Numbered from the stretch's first letter, positions 32,310 through 42,575 are shown. The stretch: DNA of 64,000 bases from Zygaena filipendulae (GCA_907165275.2 OU015662.1:2549501-2613500); one strand, 5' to 3'. Translations and numbers: made by a program. The notes: generated from the sequence alone by a model not told the origin.

Positions 32310-32741
32310 AAAACTTTTATAAATGGTAAATAAATAGGTACCTTTTAATTGAAACTGTTTCGACCTGATACCACGCTGCGTTTGTGTACCCGATAGGGCG
32401 TCAGAACTTTCTGCGAGTTTTTTCAATGTAATAAACGGAGCGATCAAAAAAGTTCAACAAGAATTTTTTTTTCCTTATAAATGTCAGAATTCTGGGTGGA
32501 AATTGTGCTCCTCTTCGAGACAGCTTAAATTCTTTTTATGCCTACACAAGTACACAACAAGAACTTTACATTTCAGTATTTCTTTCGAAAATACCTACCT
32601 ACGGAAGGTCGTTGTGCTTTACGACGCAAAATTTTTACGTAATAAGATTGATATTAAGATGATGATTTTAATAAAATAATCGTTTTTTATAGTATGCCTA
32701 TATACGATATACGATATATGATAAATACCTTTGTTTATGTA
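32310..32741. other. intergenic DNA between the MAPEG genes, no gene recognised
   Basis: AT-rich; no coding region supported. The head repeats that fill the rest of the gap begin at about 32,742. Confidence 0.4.
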
Positions 32742-33070
32742 ACTTTTTATCTATATATATAAAAATGAATCCCCATTTCCCTTGGTCACGCAGGGCATTG
32801 CGCGTCGACTGAGCCAATTTCGGTAATTCTTTTTTTGTTGTGTTTGTTATCGTAAGAAGAAGAATAAAATAAGTTTGAAGTTCCTGCGGGAATTCCGAAA
32901 CTCTGGATCTCCGTAACGGTTGGACTGATTTTGACGATACTTTTACTAGCAAGATTCTCGCAAGATTCTCGCGAGAATGTGGAGCGGGTATAAAGAGTAA
33001 ATTAGACTACTTTGACGTTCCTGTGGAAATTCTGAAACTCACACGCGTGAAACCGCGGGGCACAGCTAGT
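32742..33070 (-). repeat. head repeats, two minus-strand copies
   Basis: A CACGCG-subfamily tail and body (ATGAATCCCCATTTCCC, 'TGCGGGAATTCCGAAACTC') is followed by a second body ending CACGCGTGAAACCGCGGGG...CAGCTAGT at about 33,070. Confidence 0.7.
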
Positions 33071-33127
33071 ATTAAATAATGATCATTCAGTATATTATAC
33101 TTACGAGAAATACAAAGTTATGTATAT

Positions 33128-33308
33128 ACTAGCTGTCCCCTGCGGTTTCAACCGCGGCAATTTCGGAGTCCTTGCAAGAATTCCAAGATAAAAGTATCCT
33201 ACGTCCTTCTCTGTACCCCTGACAACGTGTATGCAAAATTTAATGGTGATCGGTCCAGCCGTTCACGCGTGATACCGTGACCAAGGGAAATACGGATCTT
33301 TGCCGGTC
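33128..33308 (+). repeat. head repeat with exchanged tail
   Basis: Head ACTAGCTGTCCCCTGCGG and canonical body up to 'CAAAATTTAATGGTGATCGG', then the tail of the other subfamily, 'CACGCGTGATACCGTGACC'. Confidence 0.75.
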
Positions 33309-33319
33309 TTACCAAGCTC

Positions 33320-33521
33320 ATCTGAAATAACATTATAAAGGGGAAAGATTTGATTTTGTTTGTTTGTTACGATTTAACTCAAAAACCACTGGACCGATTT
33401 CAAAAATTCTTTCACCATTAGATTGCCACATTATCCCTGAGTAACATAGACTATATTTTGATTCAGAATTCCCGCGGGAACTCTGAAATTAACACGGGTG
33501 AAACCGTGGAGAACAGTTAGT
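33320..33521 (-). repeat. head repeat, minus strand
   Basis: Starts ATAACATTATAAAGGGG and ends CACGGGTGAAACCGTGGAGAACAGTTAGT; the same tail variant as 36,307. Confidence 0.8.
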
Positions 33522-33539
33522 AATAATATAATAATCAAA

Positions 33540-33640
33540 CGTAGCGAATGTTTAGAAGAACATCTGACTTGGCTGAATGGACTGAGATTTCTTTGTTGCC
33601 TTCCCGAAAGGGGTAAACTTAAAAAAAATCTCTTTGGAAT
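33540..33640 (+). repeat. retroposon family Z, short fragment
   Basis: 'TTGGCTGAATGGACTGAGAT', 'TTGCCTTCCCGAAAGGGG' and 'TAAACTTAAAAAAAA': the A-tail end of family Z in plus orientation. Confidence 0.6.
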
Positions 33641-33775
33641 ATATCCAACAAAAAATGACAACTGACAAAATTATAGACGCCATTATTAAAGAAGAAGAAA
33701 AAGACAACTGACAATACCAAGAAACAATTCCGAAGTAAAAAAATTAAGGAAAATTATTCACAGTTGTAGAAAAAT

Positions 33776-33812
33776 ATTACCATTGGTAGGTTAGGTACCT
33801 ACCAATGGTAAT
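33776..33812. repeat. perfect 16-bp hairpin
   Basis: Arms ATTACCATTGGTAGGT and ACCTACCAATGGTAAT separated by TAGGT, about 175 bp upstream of the second MAPEG start codon. Could be a small foldback relic or a cis-element; function unknown. Confidence 0.7.
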
Positions 33813-33988
33813 TTTAACCGTATTACGTTCTTTTTCTAGTGATAAAAATTATCATTATTATTTTTATATAATTGAAACAAAGAGAATATAAGAGAAAGGA
33901 TAGTTGAAATAACGATGCCATAATTAAAGAAGAAGAAAATGAACGAGCGTTACCCAATGATATTACCTATAAGTGTTGGCGTTACCCT

Positions 33989-34393
33989 ATGAAGTTGACG
34001 ATATCACTGGACGGACCATTGACGCAAACATATATCGTCCATGCCGCGTTATCGGCGGTCAAGTTGTTATCGCTCAGCCCCATGGCTGCCATCACATGGG
34101 TGAACAAAGGTGTATTCGCGAACCCGGACATAGTTCGGCGAGCTTACCTCACGGAGTTGAAAAACTTGGCACCTTTCTGGATCATCGGTGCTCTGTACGT
34201 GACAACCGACCCTCCGTTGAAACTGGGGGTCAGTCTCTTCAGACTGTTCACGATCACGAGATTCGCTGTCGTCCTTGGATACGCGACGAAACCGGTGCCG
34301 CTTGTGTTCAGAGAACTGGCACTTATAGTCTCGTATTTAATAACGTTTTATATGTCCGTCTGGGTTGTTATTTACTATCGCAAAGCATTGTGA
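33989..34393 (+). CDS. MAPEG-family microsomal glutathione S-transferase 1-like, 134 aa
   Basis: Tandem paralogue of the gene at 31,838, same strand, 1.76 kb downstream. Membrane segments about 15-37, 63-73, 81-98 and 108-130. The loop 'VFANPDIVRRAYLTELKNL' (42-60) closely follows the MGST1 consensus, and 'APFWIIGALYVTT' follows it. Two departures: tyrosine (Y53) replaces the histidine of 'RRAH', and lysine (K58) sits where 'LEN' glutamate is usual, the same change as in the neighbour. The frame is open upstream to a TGA at 33,905 without another ATG, so 33,989 is the first possible start. Single exon. The loop retains the length of typical MGST1, so this copy looks closer to the ancestral form. 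Membrane-bound GSH transferase or peroxidase by family; actual activity untested. Confidence 0.88.
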   Translation: MKLTISLDGPLTQTYIVHAALSAVKLLSLSPMAAITWVNKGVFANPDIVRRAYLTELKNLAPFWIIGALYVTTDPPLKLGVSLFRLFTITRFAVVLGYATKPVPLVFRELALIVSYLITFYMSVWVVIYYRKAL

Positions 34394-34415
34394 CAGTTTC
34401 TGAATAGATTTCAAT

Positions 34416-34421
34416 ATTAAA
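34416..34421 (+). terminator. poly(A) signal of the second MAPEG gene
   Basis: ATTAAA, a common variant of the signal, 23 bp past the stop codon. Confidence 0.4.
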
Positions 34422-34519
34422 TCTGTCTTTTGAGCCTTCCATAACTTAATATAAGAGCTATTTTATATAACCTTAAAGATATTACTTAGATACAGGCTGT
34501 AAACCCGTTCCCGTGTGAC

Positions 34520-34562
34520 CTCTGAAATAAACGCAAGTGAAGCCGCGGGCAACAGCTAGTTT
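34520..34562 (-). repeat. head repeat, 5' end only
   Basis: 'CGCAAGTGAAGCCGCGGGC' and AACAGCTAGTT on the minus strand; the rest is gone. Confidence 0.55.
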
Positions 34563-34788
34563 GAAATAAATAAACTTTGTCGGAACGCAACCGTTATGCC
34601 CGCAGTAAAATTCTATACAACGGCCGTGTATGCCCCATGAAACATATTTAGGATGTGTTAATTTGAGCCCCACATTTCGTAAACTTTAGGGCCACGTTGT
34701 TGCGGTTGGGCCCATCCATATATTGTTTCGGCTCTCGACACTGAGCATTTTATGGGAGTTATTCACTCGTTTCGCATTGACAGTAACT

Positions 34789-34811
34789 AGAAAGAAAGAA
34801 AGAAAGAAAAA
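34789..34811. repeat. AAAG microsatellite
   Basis: About five AGAAAGAAAG units. Confidence 0.85.
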
Positions 34812-34879
34812 TGAGTTTATTGGTCCCCACATAAAGATAAAAAATAAGAGACGGACAAAATACAAACTAACAGGGCTCT

Positions 34880-35185
34880 TATTCACTATGACCATAACAC
34901 GCCGCGTTAAGATAAGACACTGCAAAAATTGTTTTTCCCTCGTAACCAAAGAAGTTTTACTGCAAAAAATAAATACATAACACGTCGCGTTATGATAAAG
35001 CGTCACAAAAATTGCTTTTTCCTAGTGTGAGCACTAGGTTCTAAGTTTCACTTCAATAAAATACTTACATTCATAACGCTGTCTTATGGCATAAAGAATT
35101 TCTGATATTTTGGCATCTGGAGAGATTGGGATTGTTTTTGGGACGCGTGTTATGGGAAAATAATTATGGACAGTCAAGTCGGTTT
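34880..35185 (+). repeat. dispersed repeat family Y, copy 2
   Basis: Matches 22,787-23,040 ('TTCACTATGACCATAACACG', 'AAAGAATTTCTGATATTTTG', 'TTGGGACGCGTGTTATGGG', 'GTCAAGTCGG'), with an internal partial duplication around 'ACACG(C/T)CGCGTTA'. Confidence 0.6.
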
Positions 35186-35279
35186 AACCCGCTGCTTGCA
35201 CGGTTTAAACCTGGCTTAAGCCCGTAAACTCCTGGGCGCTTGCGGGCTTTTATCGGGTTTCAGCCCAAGCACCGGGTTT

Positions 35280-35442
35280 AGATGTTTGTTACTCAATCAC
35301 GCAAAAACGGCGGATCGGATTTGGATGAAATTTGGTATGCACGTTGTCAGGAGTACAGTGAAGGACATAGGATACTTTTATCCCGGAATTCCCGCAGGAA
35401 CTCCGAAATTACCGCGGGTGAAACCGCGGGGCACAGCTAGTT
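35280..35442 (-). repeat. head repeat, minus strand, canonical
   Basis: 'GTTTGTTACTCAATCACGC' through 'CCCGGAATTCCCGCAGG' to 'GTGAAACCGCGGGGCACAGC'. Confidence 0.85.
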
Positions 35443-35560
35443 AGTATATAAAAAAATTAATCCCTATTTCCCTTGGTCACGGCATCACGCGTGAACGGCT
35501 GGACCGATTTAAGCGTAACAAACAAACAAACAAACTCACTTTCGCATTTATAATAGTGAC
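35443..35560 (-). repeat. head repeat tail, CACGCG subfamily
   Basis: 'ATTAATCCCTATTTCCC', 'GGTCACGGCATCACGCGTG', then an AAACAAACAAACAAAC-type tail; directly joined to the preceding copy. Confidence 0.6.
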
Positions 35561-36306
35561 TACCCTTTTGCTTTGCGAACTTGGCCGACACACTGCAGCT
35601 TGTCTTTATTTGTAGGTTGTAGATATTCTCTAAAACAAGGCACAGAATCGATTTTAGCAATCCTTCCACTGTTCGAAGCTGCAGTACCTACCTATCGCTA
35701 ATTAACTTACGTGTGAAACTTTATCCCCGAAGAAAAGGAGAGTTCTCCAGAGAGTTGCGATATCCACACGAATGAATACGTGGAAAGCTGCCGGTTGAAT
35801 ATAATGCGCTCACAGTTTTACAGTTCTTGTTTTCGTCACGGAGGGCGGCACGCTTTCAATATAATTTTCCAAGCGAACCGTCCGACCAACGTAAAACTTC
35901 GTCCCTTCAGACCTTTTCGTACGAATGTAGTTAGGTATACCTGTGTAAGTGTCTTTATATAATATCTATCGGCGAGAAGTCGGGAGCACGGGCAGTGGAG
36001 GTGAGCGTTCATGCATTGTAAAGGGGCCCCATTAAACCTACACCTGGGTCGCAAGTCCCAGGCACTGCTCCGTGTTCCCTGGATATCTGGCATGCTGTAC
36101 AACTTCTATGTTGGTGCAATTAATTTTAATAGTTTCTAGTTGGTTCTAGATGTGTCGCTTAGCTAATAGTCTCGGTCATACCCTTGCCTGCCTTCAGTTA
36201 CATTGTGTTTGTTATGTTATCATCATCAGTTAGTCAGCTATCATTACAACAGCAGATAATTACTATCTGCTGTTATCTGCTACTAAATTCCTTCTTTATT
36301 CTACAT
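35561..36306. other. intergenic DNA, no gene recognised
   Basis: ORFs of 60-88 codons on both strands lack domains. A small inverted repeat AACAGCAGATA / TATCTGCTGTT lies at about 36,247. Confidence 0.4.
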
Positions 36307-36515
36307 ATCTATACTAATATTATAAAGAGGAAAGATTTGATTTGTTGTTTGTTTGTTTGTTACGATTTAACTCAAAAACCACTGGACCGAATTCAAAAAT
36401 TCTTCCACCATTAGAAAGCTACATTATCCCTGAGTAACATTGGCTATACTTTAATCCGGAATTCCCGCGGGAACTCCGAAATAAACGCGGGTGAAACCGC
36501 GGGGAACAGCTGGTT
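36307..36515 (-). repeat. head repeat, minus strand, full copy
   Basis: TATCTATACTAATATTATAAAGAGG to CGCGGGTGAAACCGCGGGG...CAGCTGG. Confidence 0.85.
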
Positions 36516-36626
36516 ACCTAATAAACTATACAATCCGATAGGAGATTTGAAATCCTATTTCTTTTGATATGCAAAACGTAAATACCTCATTTATAATGAA
36601 TAGTAATTTTGTGTTTATCAAACTAC

Positions 36627-37025
36627 TAGCTGTGCCCCGCGGTTTCATAACTCCAAAGTAGCATAATTTACTCCTTATAACATCAGTTTATTAGCAGTGG
36701 TCAGTCAAAGGTGTAGGATACCGACAGCCACCACCAGAGCGACACAGTGTCAAAAATAGAATGTTTTTTATATTTGCTATATGTATGTTAGTTTTGTAAG
36801 GTATTTATCTATAGGCCCATGTTGCCTGATAACAAAACAATAAATAAATTAAAAGAAATAAAAAATAAAAGGCCCGTCAAAAGCGATCCAACCGTTTCGG
36901 AATTTACATTTCTTTTATTTTTCTTCTCTTTCCAATAACAAACACAACAAAAAAGAATTAGCAAAATCGGTCCAGCCGTTCACGCGTAATGCCGTCACCA
37001 AGGGAAACAGGGATTAATTTTTAGG
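36627..37025 (+). repeat. head repeat split by an A-tailed insertion
   Basis: Head CTACTAGCTGTGCCCCGCGG, body stops at 'TTATTAGCAGTGG' (about 36,700), resumes at 'GGCCCGTCAAAAGCGATCC' (about 36,871), and ends with the 'CACGCGTAATGCCGTCACC' / GGGATTAATTTTTAG tail. Confidence 0.7.
36702..36870 (+). mobile_element. small A-tailed retroposon fragment inside a head repeat
   Basis: About 170 bp starting near 'TCAGTCAAAGGTGTAGG' and ending with AATAAATAAATTAAAAG...AATAAAA. This is consistent with a 5'-truncated LINE or a short processed transcript. No ORF. Confidence 0.5.
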
Positions 37026-37251
37026 GATAACAAATATTAACAAGTATTTCATCCATTCATTTAGTTATGTAGGTACTACTGTATTTATGTTCATCAATTT
37101 CGTACATTATTAAGTGGATACTTTACCTCGGTTTACAAGATAATTTATCAGTTAATTTTTTTTGTTAACTTTAAGGTTCAATTAGTGCGCACTTAACCCC
37201 TTTGATGATCTGTAAGCGTAATGAATCCCTAATTTCACAAATTATTACTAA

Positions 37252-37388
37252 ACTAGCTGTTTCCTACGGCTTCACCCGCGGTAATTTCATAGTTCCTGCG
37301 GAAATTCCGAGTTGCAATATAGCATATATTATTTATTTTGAAATCGGTCCACTAGTATGTGTGTTAAATCGTAACAAACAATTCCTCC
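37252..37388 (+). repeat. head repeat, shortened
   Basis: AACTAGCTGTTTCCTACGG and 'TCACCCGCGGTAATTTC' with a reduced body ending 'AAATCGTAACAAACAATTCC'. Confidence 0.7.
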
Positions 37389-37643
37389 TATGATATTAGT
37401 TTGGATGAAAAAAAAACTTCGATGTAAATGTACCTACATAAAAATACTTATAATAATAATGCTTGGGCATTATATTATCACACAGCACCACCTGTTCCAA
37501 ACTAAGTAAGAAGAAAAATCTGGTGGCTTGCCAGGAGTGGCCATTTAAAACCTGCAGTCGTTTGTAACTCTCCCTCCCTTTCAACTGTATATTATGTATT
37601 AAGTTAGATATCCCTATTATTAAATGTTTCTGTAATTCCTTTT

Positions 37644-37686
37644 GGTGTGAGTGTGTGTGTGTGTGATATGTGTGTGTGTGTGTGTA
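37644..37686. repeat. GT microsatellite
   Basis: Two (GT)n runs separated by ATAT. Confidence 0.9.
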
Positions 37687-37864
37687 TATTTACTTATATT
37701 TATTTATGTATATTTATATAATACCCAAATATTTAAATACGTATTTTATGCTGTGTAATATATATTTATATATCAATTATCTCTATATTTAGTCCTTTTT
37801 TATGTCTTAGTTTATAACTTTTTTAGTTTTAATACTATTATTTTTATTTATTTTTCGTTTTTAC

Positions 37865-38000
37865 CATAGGTTGCACACCCCGTCCCTTTTATCTCTCTGT
37901 CAACCCAATGGTTAACTGTCAGAGAATGCCGCAAGGCATTAAGTTCGCCATTTGTACTATTTTGTGCAAGAAGAATAAATAAATAAATAAAAATAAAAAA
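37865..38000 (+). repeat. LINE 3' UTR fragment with AATA tail
   Basis: 'GTTAACTGTCAGAGAATGCC', 'GCATTAAGTTCGCC' then (AATA)n. This is typical of non-LTR retrotransposon 3' ends. No ORF part retained nearby. Confidence 0.55.
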
Positions 38001-38600
38001 CTGGGTTGGAGATGGAGACCAACCATCCAAAAGGTAAAAAATAAATTTAAAAATAATTAGCAACTATTGTGAAGGAGAAAGAAGTGTGTGCTGTGTGGAA
38101 GCTTTTAGTAAAGAACTTTTACTGTAGGTTCCATACAAATAATTTAGTACTTTTTAAAAACTAATTATATTTTGCTGGATTAGCAACTTCAACTAAATAC
38201 ATACTGAAACTCTAATAAACAAGCAGCAACGTTATTGCTGAACATCGCAAATGGGAGTAGGCTTAGGCATGTAACTTGCATAATGTAAACTAGCAAAGTC
38301 TCAGCAATATGTGAGGAGCATTGCTGTAAAGTCCAAAATAAAGTAAGTCTTGGGTAGCACAAATGCGTGATAGACAAACTTACTAAAACTTTTGTAAGTT
38401 TAATCATGCTTGTAAGTAAATGCATATCTCTAAAAAGGTTTTATCATGTTCGTTATGCAACATTATATCGAAGCTCAGTAAGTACTTTCCTAATTATTAT
38501 ATGAAGATAAACTTGAAGAATGAAATCACCTGTAAATTGTTTCATCTTAAAAAATATTTACTTTTATTACTTACTTTCCTTTAAATTATTTACGGCCACA
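38001..38600. other. intergenic DNA, no gene recognised
   Basis: No coding region or repeat boundary supported. Confidence 0.4.
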
Positions 38601-38609
38601 ATTTAAGTA

Positions 38610-38745
38610 ATTTTAAGTAAAGATTTTTAAAACAAAATTGCCGCAAACAGAGACGTTCATTAAATTAATGTTAATTGGCATTTAAATAGATTTAATTTAA
38701 TTACCCAAATGCCAATTAACATTAATCTCTGAGTGCGGCCGTTAG
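38610..38745. mobile_element. small foldback repeat, copy 1
   Basis: Perfect 20-bp arms ATTAATGTTAATTGGCATTT (38664-38683) and the complement (38707-38726). Outer blocks 'GCCGCAAACAGAGA' and 'TCTCTGAGTGCGGC' are also roughly inverted. A related copy lies at 53,395. Confidence 0.7.
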
Positions 38746-39174
38746 TTACCTAATTAACTAATTGTAAGTAGATAAATTTGAGAAATAAAACCGTCTGTAC
38801 ATTGTTGTATTATATTCTCTGTGCCGCAGGTATATAATAGGTAAGTACATGGTTTATTCTATAGCAGGTGTAGATTGTAGGTATATAGTAATTATTTTCA
38901 CAATTTTCTTTAGCTTCAAAGGAAGACGTTCATGTACGTAATAATTAACTTTTTGGGATCAATTAAATATCTCTTGACTTCATTTATTAATATGAAAAAT
39001 GTTGATAATTTAATTAAATAGCTTTGGTCCACTTTATCAAGCTGTCTGTTATAGAATAGTACCTAGGATCCTCTAATTACTGTGATATGACGTGCACCTA
39101 CGTGTACCACGTGTTGGCGATCCAATAATTATTGTTTAGGTACCTACATAACGATATCTTAAAATTATTATGTA

Positions 39175-39662
39175 TCTAGCTGTTTCCCGCGGCTTCACCC
39201 GCGTCAATTTCGGAGTTCCTGCAAGAATAACAATAATAGTCAAATAATAAACACTCCACAACACACAGATCTACTTCATCCCACACTAAGCTATAAGCTT
39301 GTGTCGTGGAAACCAAGCAAACGTGGTATATACTACATAGATATAGGTATTATTACATATATATTATAATATAGATACATTATATATAGGTACACACCCA
39401 GACTGGAAAATGGCACCCAGTGTTCATCACTCAAAGTCCACCCCCACCGGGAATCTAACCCGGAACCCCTCGATTAGCGGGTAAGCATGGTGACCGACTG
39501 CGCCAATCGGGTCGTCCGGTACCGGGATAAAAAGTACCCTATGTCCTTCTCTGTACCCTTGACAACGTGTGTGCAAGATTTCATGATGATCGCTTGAGCT
39601 GTTAAGGCGTGAAAGCGTAACAAACAAACAAACTCACTTTCGCATTTGTAACAGTAAGAATT
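39175..39662 (+). repeat. head repeat interrupted by a SINE
   Basis: Head ATCTAGCTGTTTCCCGCGG to 'TTTCGGAGTTCCTGC' at about 39,230, then SINE copy D, then the body resumes at 'CCGGGATAAAAAGTACCC' (about 39,522) and runs to 'TCGCATTTGTAACAGTAAG'. Confidence 0.8.
39246..39517 (-). repeat. tRNA-derived SINE, copy D
   Basis: Minus strand: CCACAACACACAGATC near 39,252 and the tRNA-like end 'GCGCCAATCGGGTCGTC' at about 39,501-39,517. The B-box complement reads GGAATCTAACCC, one base off. Inserted into a head repeat, so younger than it. Confidence 0.85.
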
Positions 39663-39689
39663 ACGATTCCGATTAGGTCTTAATTTAAA

Positions 39690-39756
39690 GAGTTCCTGAG
39701 GCATCAGGCACTTCGAAACTGACATGGTTGACACCGCTAGGGGAACAGCTAGTTGT
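39690..39756 (-). repeat. head repeat, 5' fragment
   Basis: 'ACATGGTTGACACCGCTAGG' and GGAACAGCTAGTT. Confidence 0.5.
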
Positions 39757-40101
39757 TAGTGAACTCATCCCGCCCCTGTCACTAGATGCCAACTCTGCGA
39801 CGTCTGAGTAAGACGAATGACAACAATAGTCCAATAAATGCGAGGTCTTGGTCCCCTATCATTTTATTCTGTGAGCTATCACCTTTGACAAATAACGCGT
39901 ATTAGACCAGGAGACGTATTTTTGAATCGCTGGAATTACTTTTCACACACAGAATCGCAAGATTCGCATGCGAATGCGTGAAATAGTATTTTTCAAATGT
40001 CATTTCATGTAAATTTCGCAACCAGTGGGTCGGATCACTCCTAATTGAAATCATCGATCGAAAGTTTGACGTTTAGTGGCATAACGTCATTTTCATAATT
40101 T

Positions 40102-40545
40102 TTTTTTTGGTGAAGTTTACTTACCCCTTTCGGGGAAAGCAGAAGGAAACTTAGTCCATATAGCCAATTCAGTGGTATATTTCTTCTTCTGAAGTTGCTA
40201 TTCTAATTATGCTATTCTAATATTTTGATGCTTTACCGGAACTTTTGGCAGCAAATCTTCACAGTTGAACCTTAATAGGACGCTCTGTGTGAAGTTTTAT
40301 AGTAAAACGAAAACCTCCCAACGAACGCCCTATTTCATCATTATTTCACTGTTTCCGCACACTATTCATCACTAATGGATCACTATTAAGCAAAATCCAC
40401 TATATTCACACAATATTAATCACGATTAGGTACCTAGTTACCTAATAAATCAACGGATTTGACTGACAAAATTTTGCAAAAACTAATTTGCAAAATAGAG
40501 AAATAAAACTGATATCCACTCTACTAAAAATCCCGCCAAAAGTCC
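40102..40545 (-). mobile_element. retroposon family Z, complete copy with 17-bp target duplication
   Basis: Flanked by CGTCATTTTCATAATTT at 40085-40101 and 40546-40562. An oligo(T) run follows the left duplication, so the element is inserted with its poly(A) on the minus strand. About 444 bp, with no long ORF and no tRNA-like B box visible. Partial relatives at 30,752 and 33,540. Confidence 0.75.
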
Positions 40546-40562
40546 CGTCATTTTCATAATTT

Positions 40563-41326
40563 GACATGATTGATAGTTTGACAACTTCAAGAACGTTTCA
40601 AGTTCGACCGTTTTATGAAAATCTATGAGAGTTAGCTTCCGGTTTTTAAATATTCTGCGTAAAATGAAACAAATCTAAAGGAGTTCCAGAAAACAGCAAT
40701 AGGTACCGTATTCGAATGATTCAAAGATATGACAAAATGGGATTCAGTGAATTTCATTTTACATGACGTGAATTGATTTCACTTAAGATATTCGAGTGAT
40801 TCAAAAATACGGCCCCTGAGGAGGCGCCACGAGACGTCGCTTCATAACCGTTGGGATTGTGAGGGCGTATAGCGGTGCGATAGTGAGCGGGACGATCGAG
40901 TTAAATTACGTCTCGCCTCAATTTGTGCGTGTGTTCGGTCGCTGAACTCATCTTTCACTATTGAGCATGTACGTATGGATCCCACTGAAGAAAAACAGAA
41001 CGTGTAGATGTAAAACTTCAAAAAGGCAATTTGTTTGAATACGAAATTGGCTATAGCATCATCTGGCAGCGAATTACAAGACAAAGCACAACCATAAGGT
41101 TGTAACTGTTAACCTATGTATTAACTACATAATTATAATGTAATCCACACAGGTGCCGCATTTTCAGGGTGTATATTTAGAGTAGAGTTCACGGTCTTCA
41201 TTTATCTACATCGTGTTAACGAATTAACTGAAAACTAGAAAGTAGTTTGCTCAGTATCAACTAGCGAATCGAGCGCACTATGTTTTAATATAGGTTATAT
41301 TTTTTCATTTTTATTAGCCCATGTCT
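40563..41326. other. intergenic DNA with a GC-richer block
   Basis: At 40,810-41,080 the composition rises (GGCGCCACGAGACGTCGC, 'GCGATAGTGAGCGGGACG'). This may be the end of an unidentified transposon or LTR. The 80-codon minus-strand ORF here has no recognised domain. Confidence 0.4.
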
Positions 41327-41392
41327 AAATCCTACTAATATTATAAATGTGAAAGTGTGATGTTTGGATGTTTAGATGTTTGGATTTTCAAA
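41327..41392 (-). repeat. head repeat, tail fragment
   Basis: AAATCCTACTAATATTATAAATG and 'GATGTTTGGATGTTTAG'. Confidence 0.65.
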
Positions 41393-41424
41393 TTTCTAGA
41401 ACCCAGCGATTTGGTCTAATAGGC

Positions 41425-41545
41425 TAAATGGCTAAATTTTATTTTTAAGTCCGTCATGTCATATTGGACACATATTTTTTACGTATTAAAAAAATTACAG
41501 CGATATATTGAGTCGAAATGTCGCAAGGTGTATCGAATTGGTAAG
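41425..41545 (+). mobile_element. partial copy of the 20,408 foldback MITE
   Basis: 'TTTTAAGTCCGTCATGTC', 'TATTGGACACATATTTTTTA' and 'GATATATTGAGTCGAAATG' match the left half of the element at 20,408. The right half is missing. Confidence 0.6.
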
Positions 41546-42046
41546 TACAGGTTATTGGAGTTATGACATCAAGAACTCTGAAACTTTATTCTAAGTATTT
41601 TTTCATTGTTATTTAAAAAAAAACAAAAACATAGGTGTGTCTGTAGGACATCAAACATCTACGTGTCTGTAGGACTAAAATATATAATTAAGATTTTCAC
41701 TTCCCGGCACCATGCCTATTGTAAGCGTTAATTATTTTATCAGCAAGTAGGTACATATACATAATATGTATGTGTAGAATCTAATAATCGCTGCGATAGT
41801 GTTTCACCCTTCGGATTTATGGTAAAAGCAACACGTGTCAATTATAGTCAGAAAGCGAACAAACCGCGCTCGGAAGAGACACCTGCGAAGCCTTCCGCCG
41901 TGCTCATAGCTTCTTATTGCCTGCCATTTGTTACAAAAGTAGAGTTTATTACATCTCTCTGGATAAAGAAAATAGCATTCACACAAATACCTACTCCGCT
42001 TCGGCTGCGGGTTAGGTAACACACTTTTGTAAAATTACCTATTATA
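41546..42046. other. intergenic DNA, no gene recognised
   Basis: Overlapping 66- and 72-codon ORFs on opposite strands near 41,804-42,022 have no domain and mirror each other, as chance frames do. Confidence 0.4.
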
Positions 42047-42250
42047 ATACTAGCTGTTCCCCGCGGTTTCACCCGCGGTAATTTCGCAGTTTCCGCGGGA
42101 AATCCGGGTCACAATATAGCCTTTGTTGCTCAGGGCTATTGCAGCATTCTAGTGGTGTAAGAATTTTTAAAATCGGTCAAGTCGTTTTTGAGTTAAATCA
42201 TAACACACAAACAAACAAAAAATCAAATATTTTCCCTTTATCATAGAATA
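42047..42250 (+). repeat. head repeat, full copy
   Basis: ATACTAGCTGTTCCCCGCGG to a CAAATATTTTCCCTTTATCATA tail. Confidence 0.85.
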
Positions 42251-42329
42251 TTTTTATTGCACAACAGACATAGTACACAGGAAGTTTAGACTATACGTGC
42301 TTGGTTAGATCGGCAAAGATCGGAACATC

Positions 42330-42575
42330 GGTACGGACACGGTATCACGCATGAACGGCTCAGCCGATCACCATTAAACTTTGATTGCTTTGATTTGTTT
42401 TTGTGTGTGTAATGGATAAAATCAAAAACCGATTTTAAAAAACATAATTTATAGGAAGCTAGTAGCTACAGTAGTCCTGGATAACAAAGGTACCTAGGTA
42501 GGTACTTTTGTTCCGGATTTTCCATGGGAACTCTGAAAATAACGCCAGCGAAACCACGGGGGATCGACTAGTTAC
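42330..42575 (-). repeat. head repeat, minus strand
   Basis: 'GGTATCACGCATGAACGGC', 'AGGAAGCTAGTAGCTACAG' and an end in 'CAGCGAAACCACGGGG' with a degraded GATCGACTAGTT. Confidence 0.65.

Noticed and set aside
33973..34407. 144-codon ORF overlapping the second MAPEG gene in another frame
   Set aside because: Shadow of the real gene. The MAPEG signature is in the 33,989 frame; this frame has no recognisable motif.
40842..41084. 80-codon minus-strand ORF in a GC-richer block
   Set aside because: No domain or codon signal; kept only as a composition anomaly.
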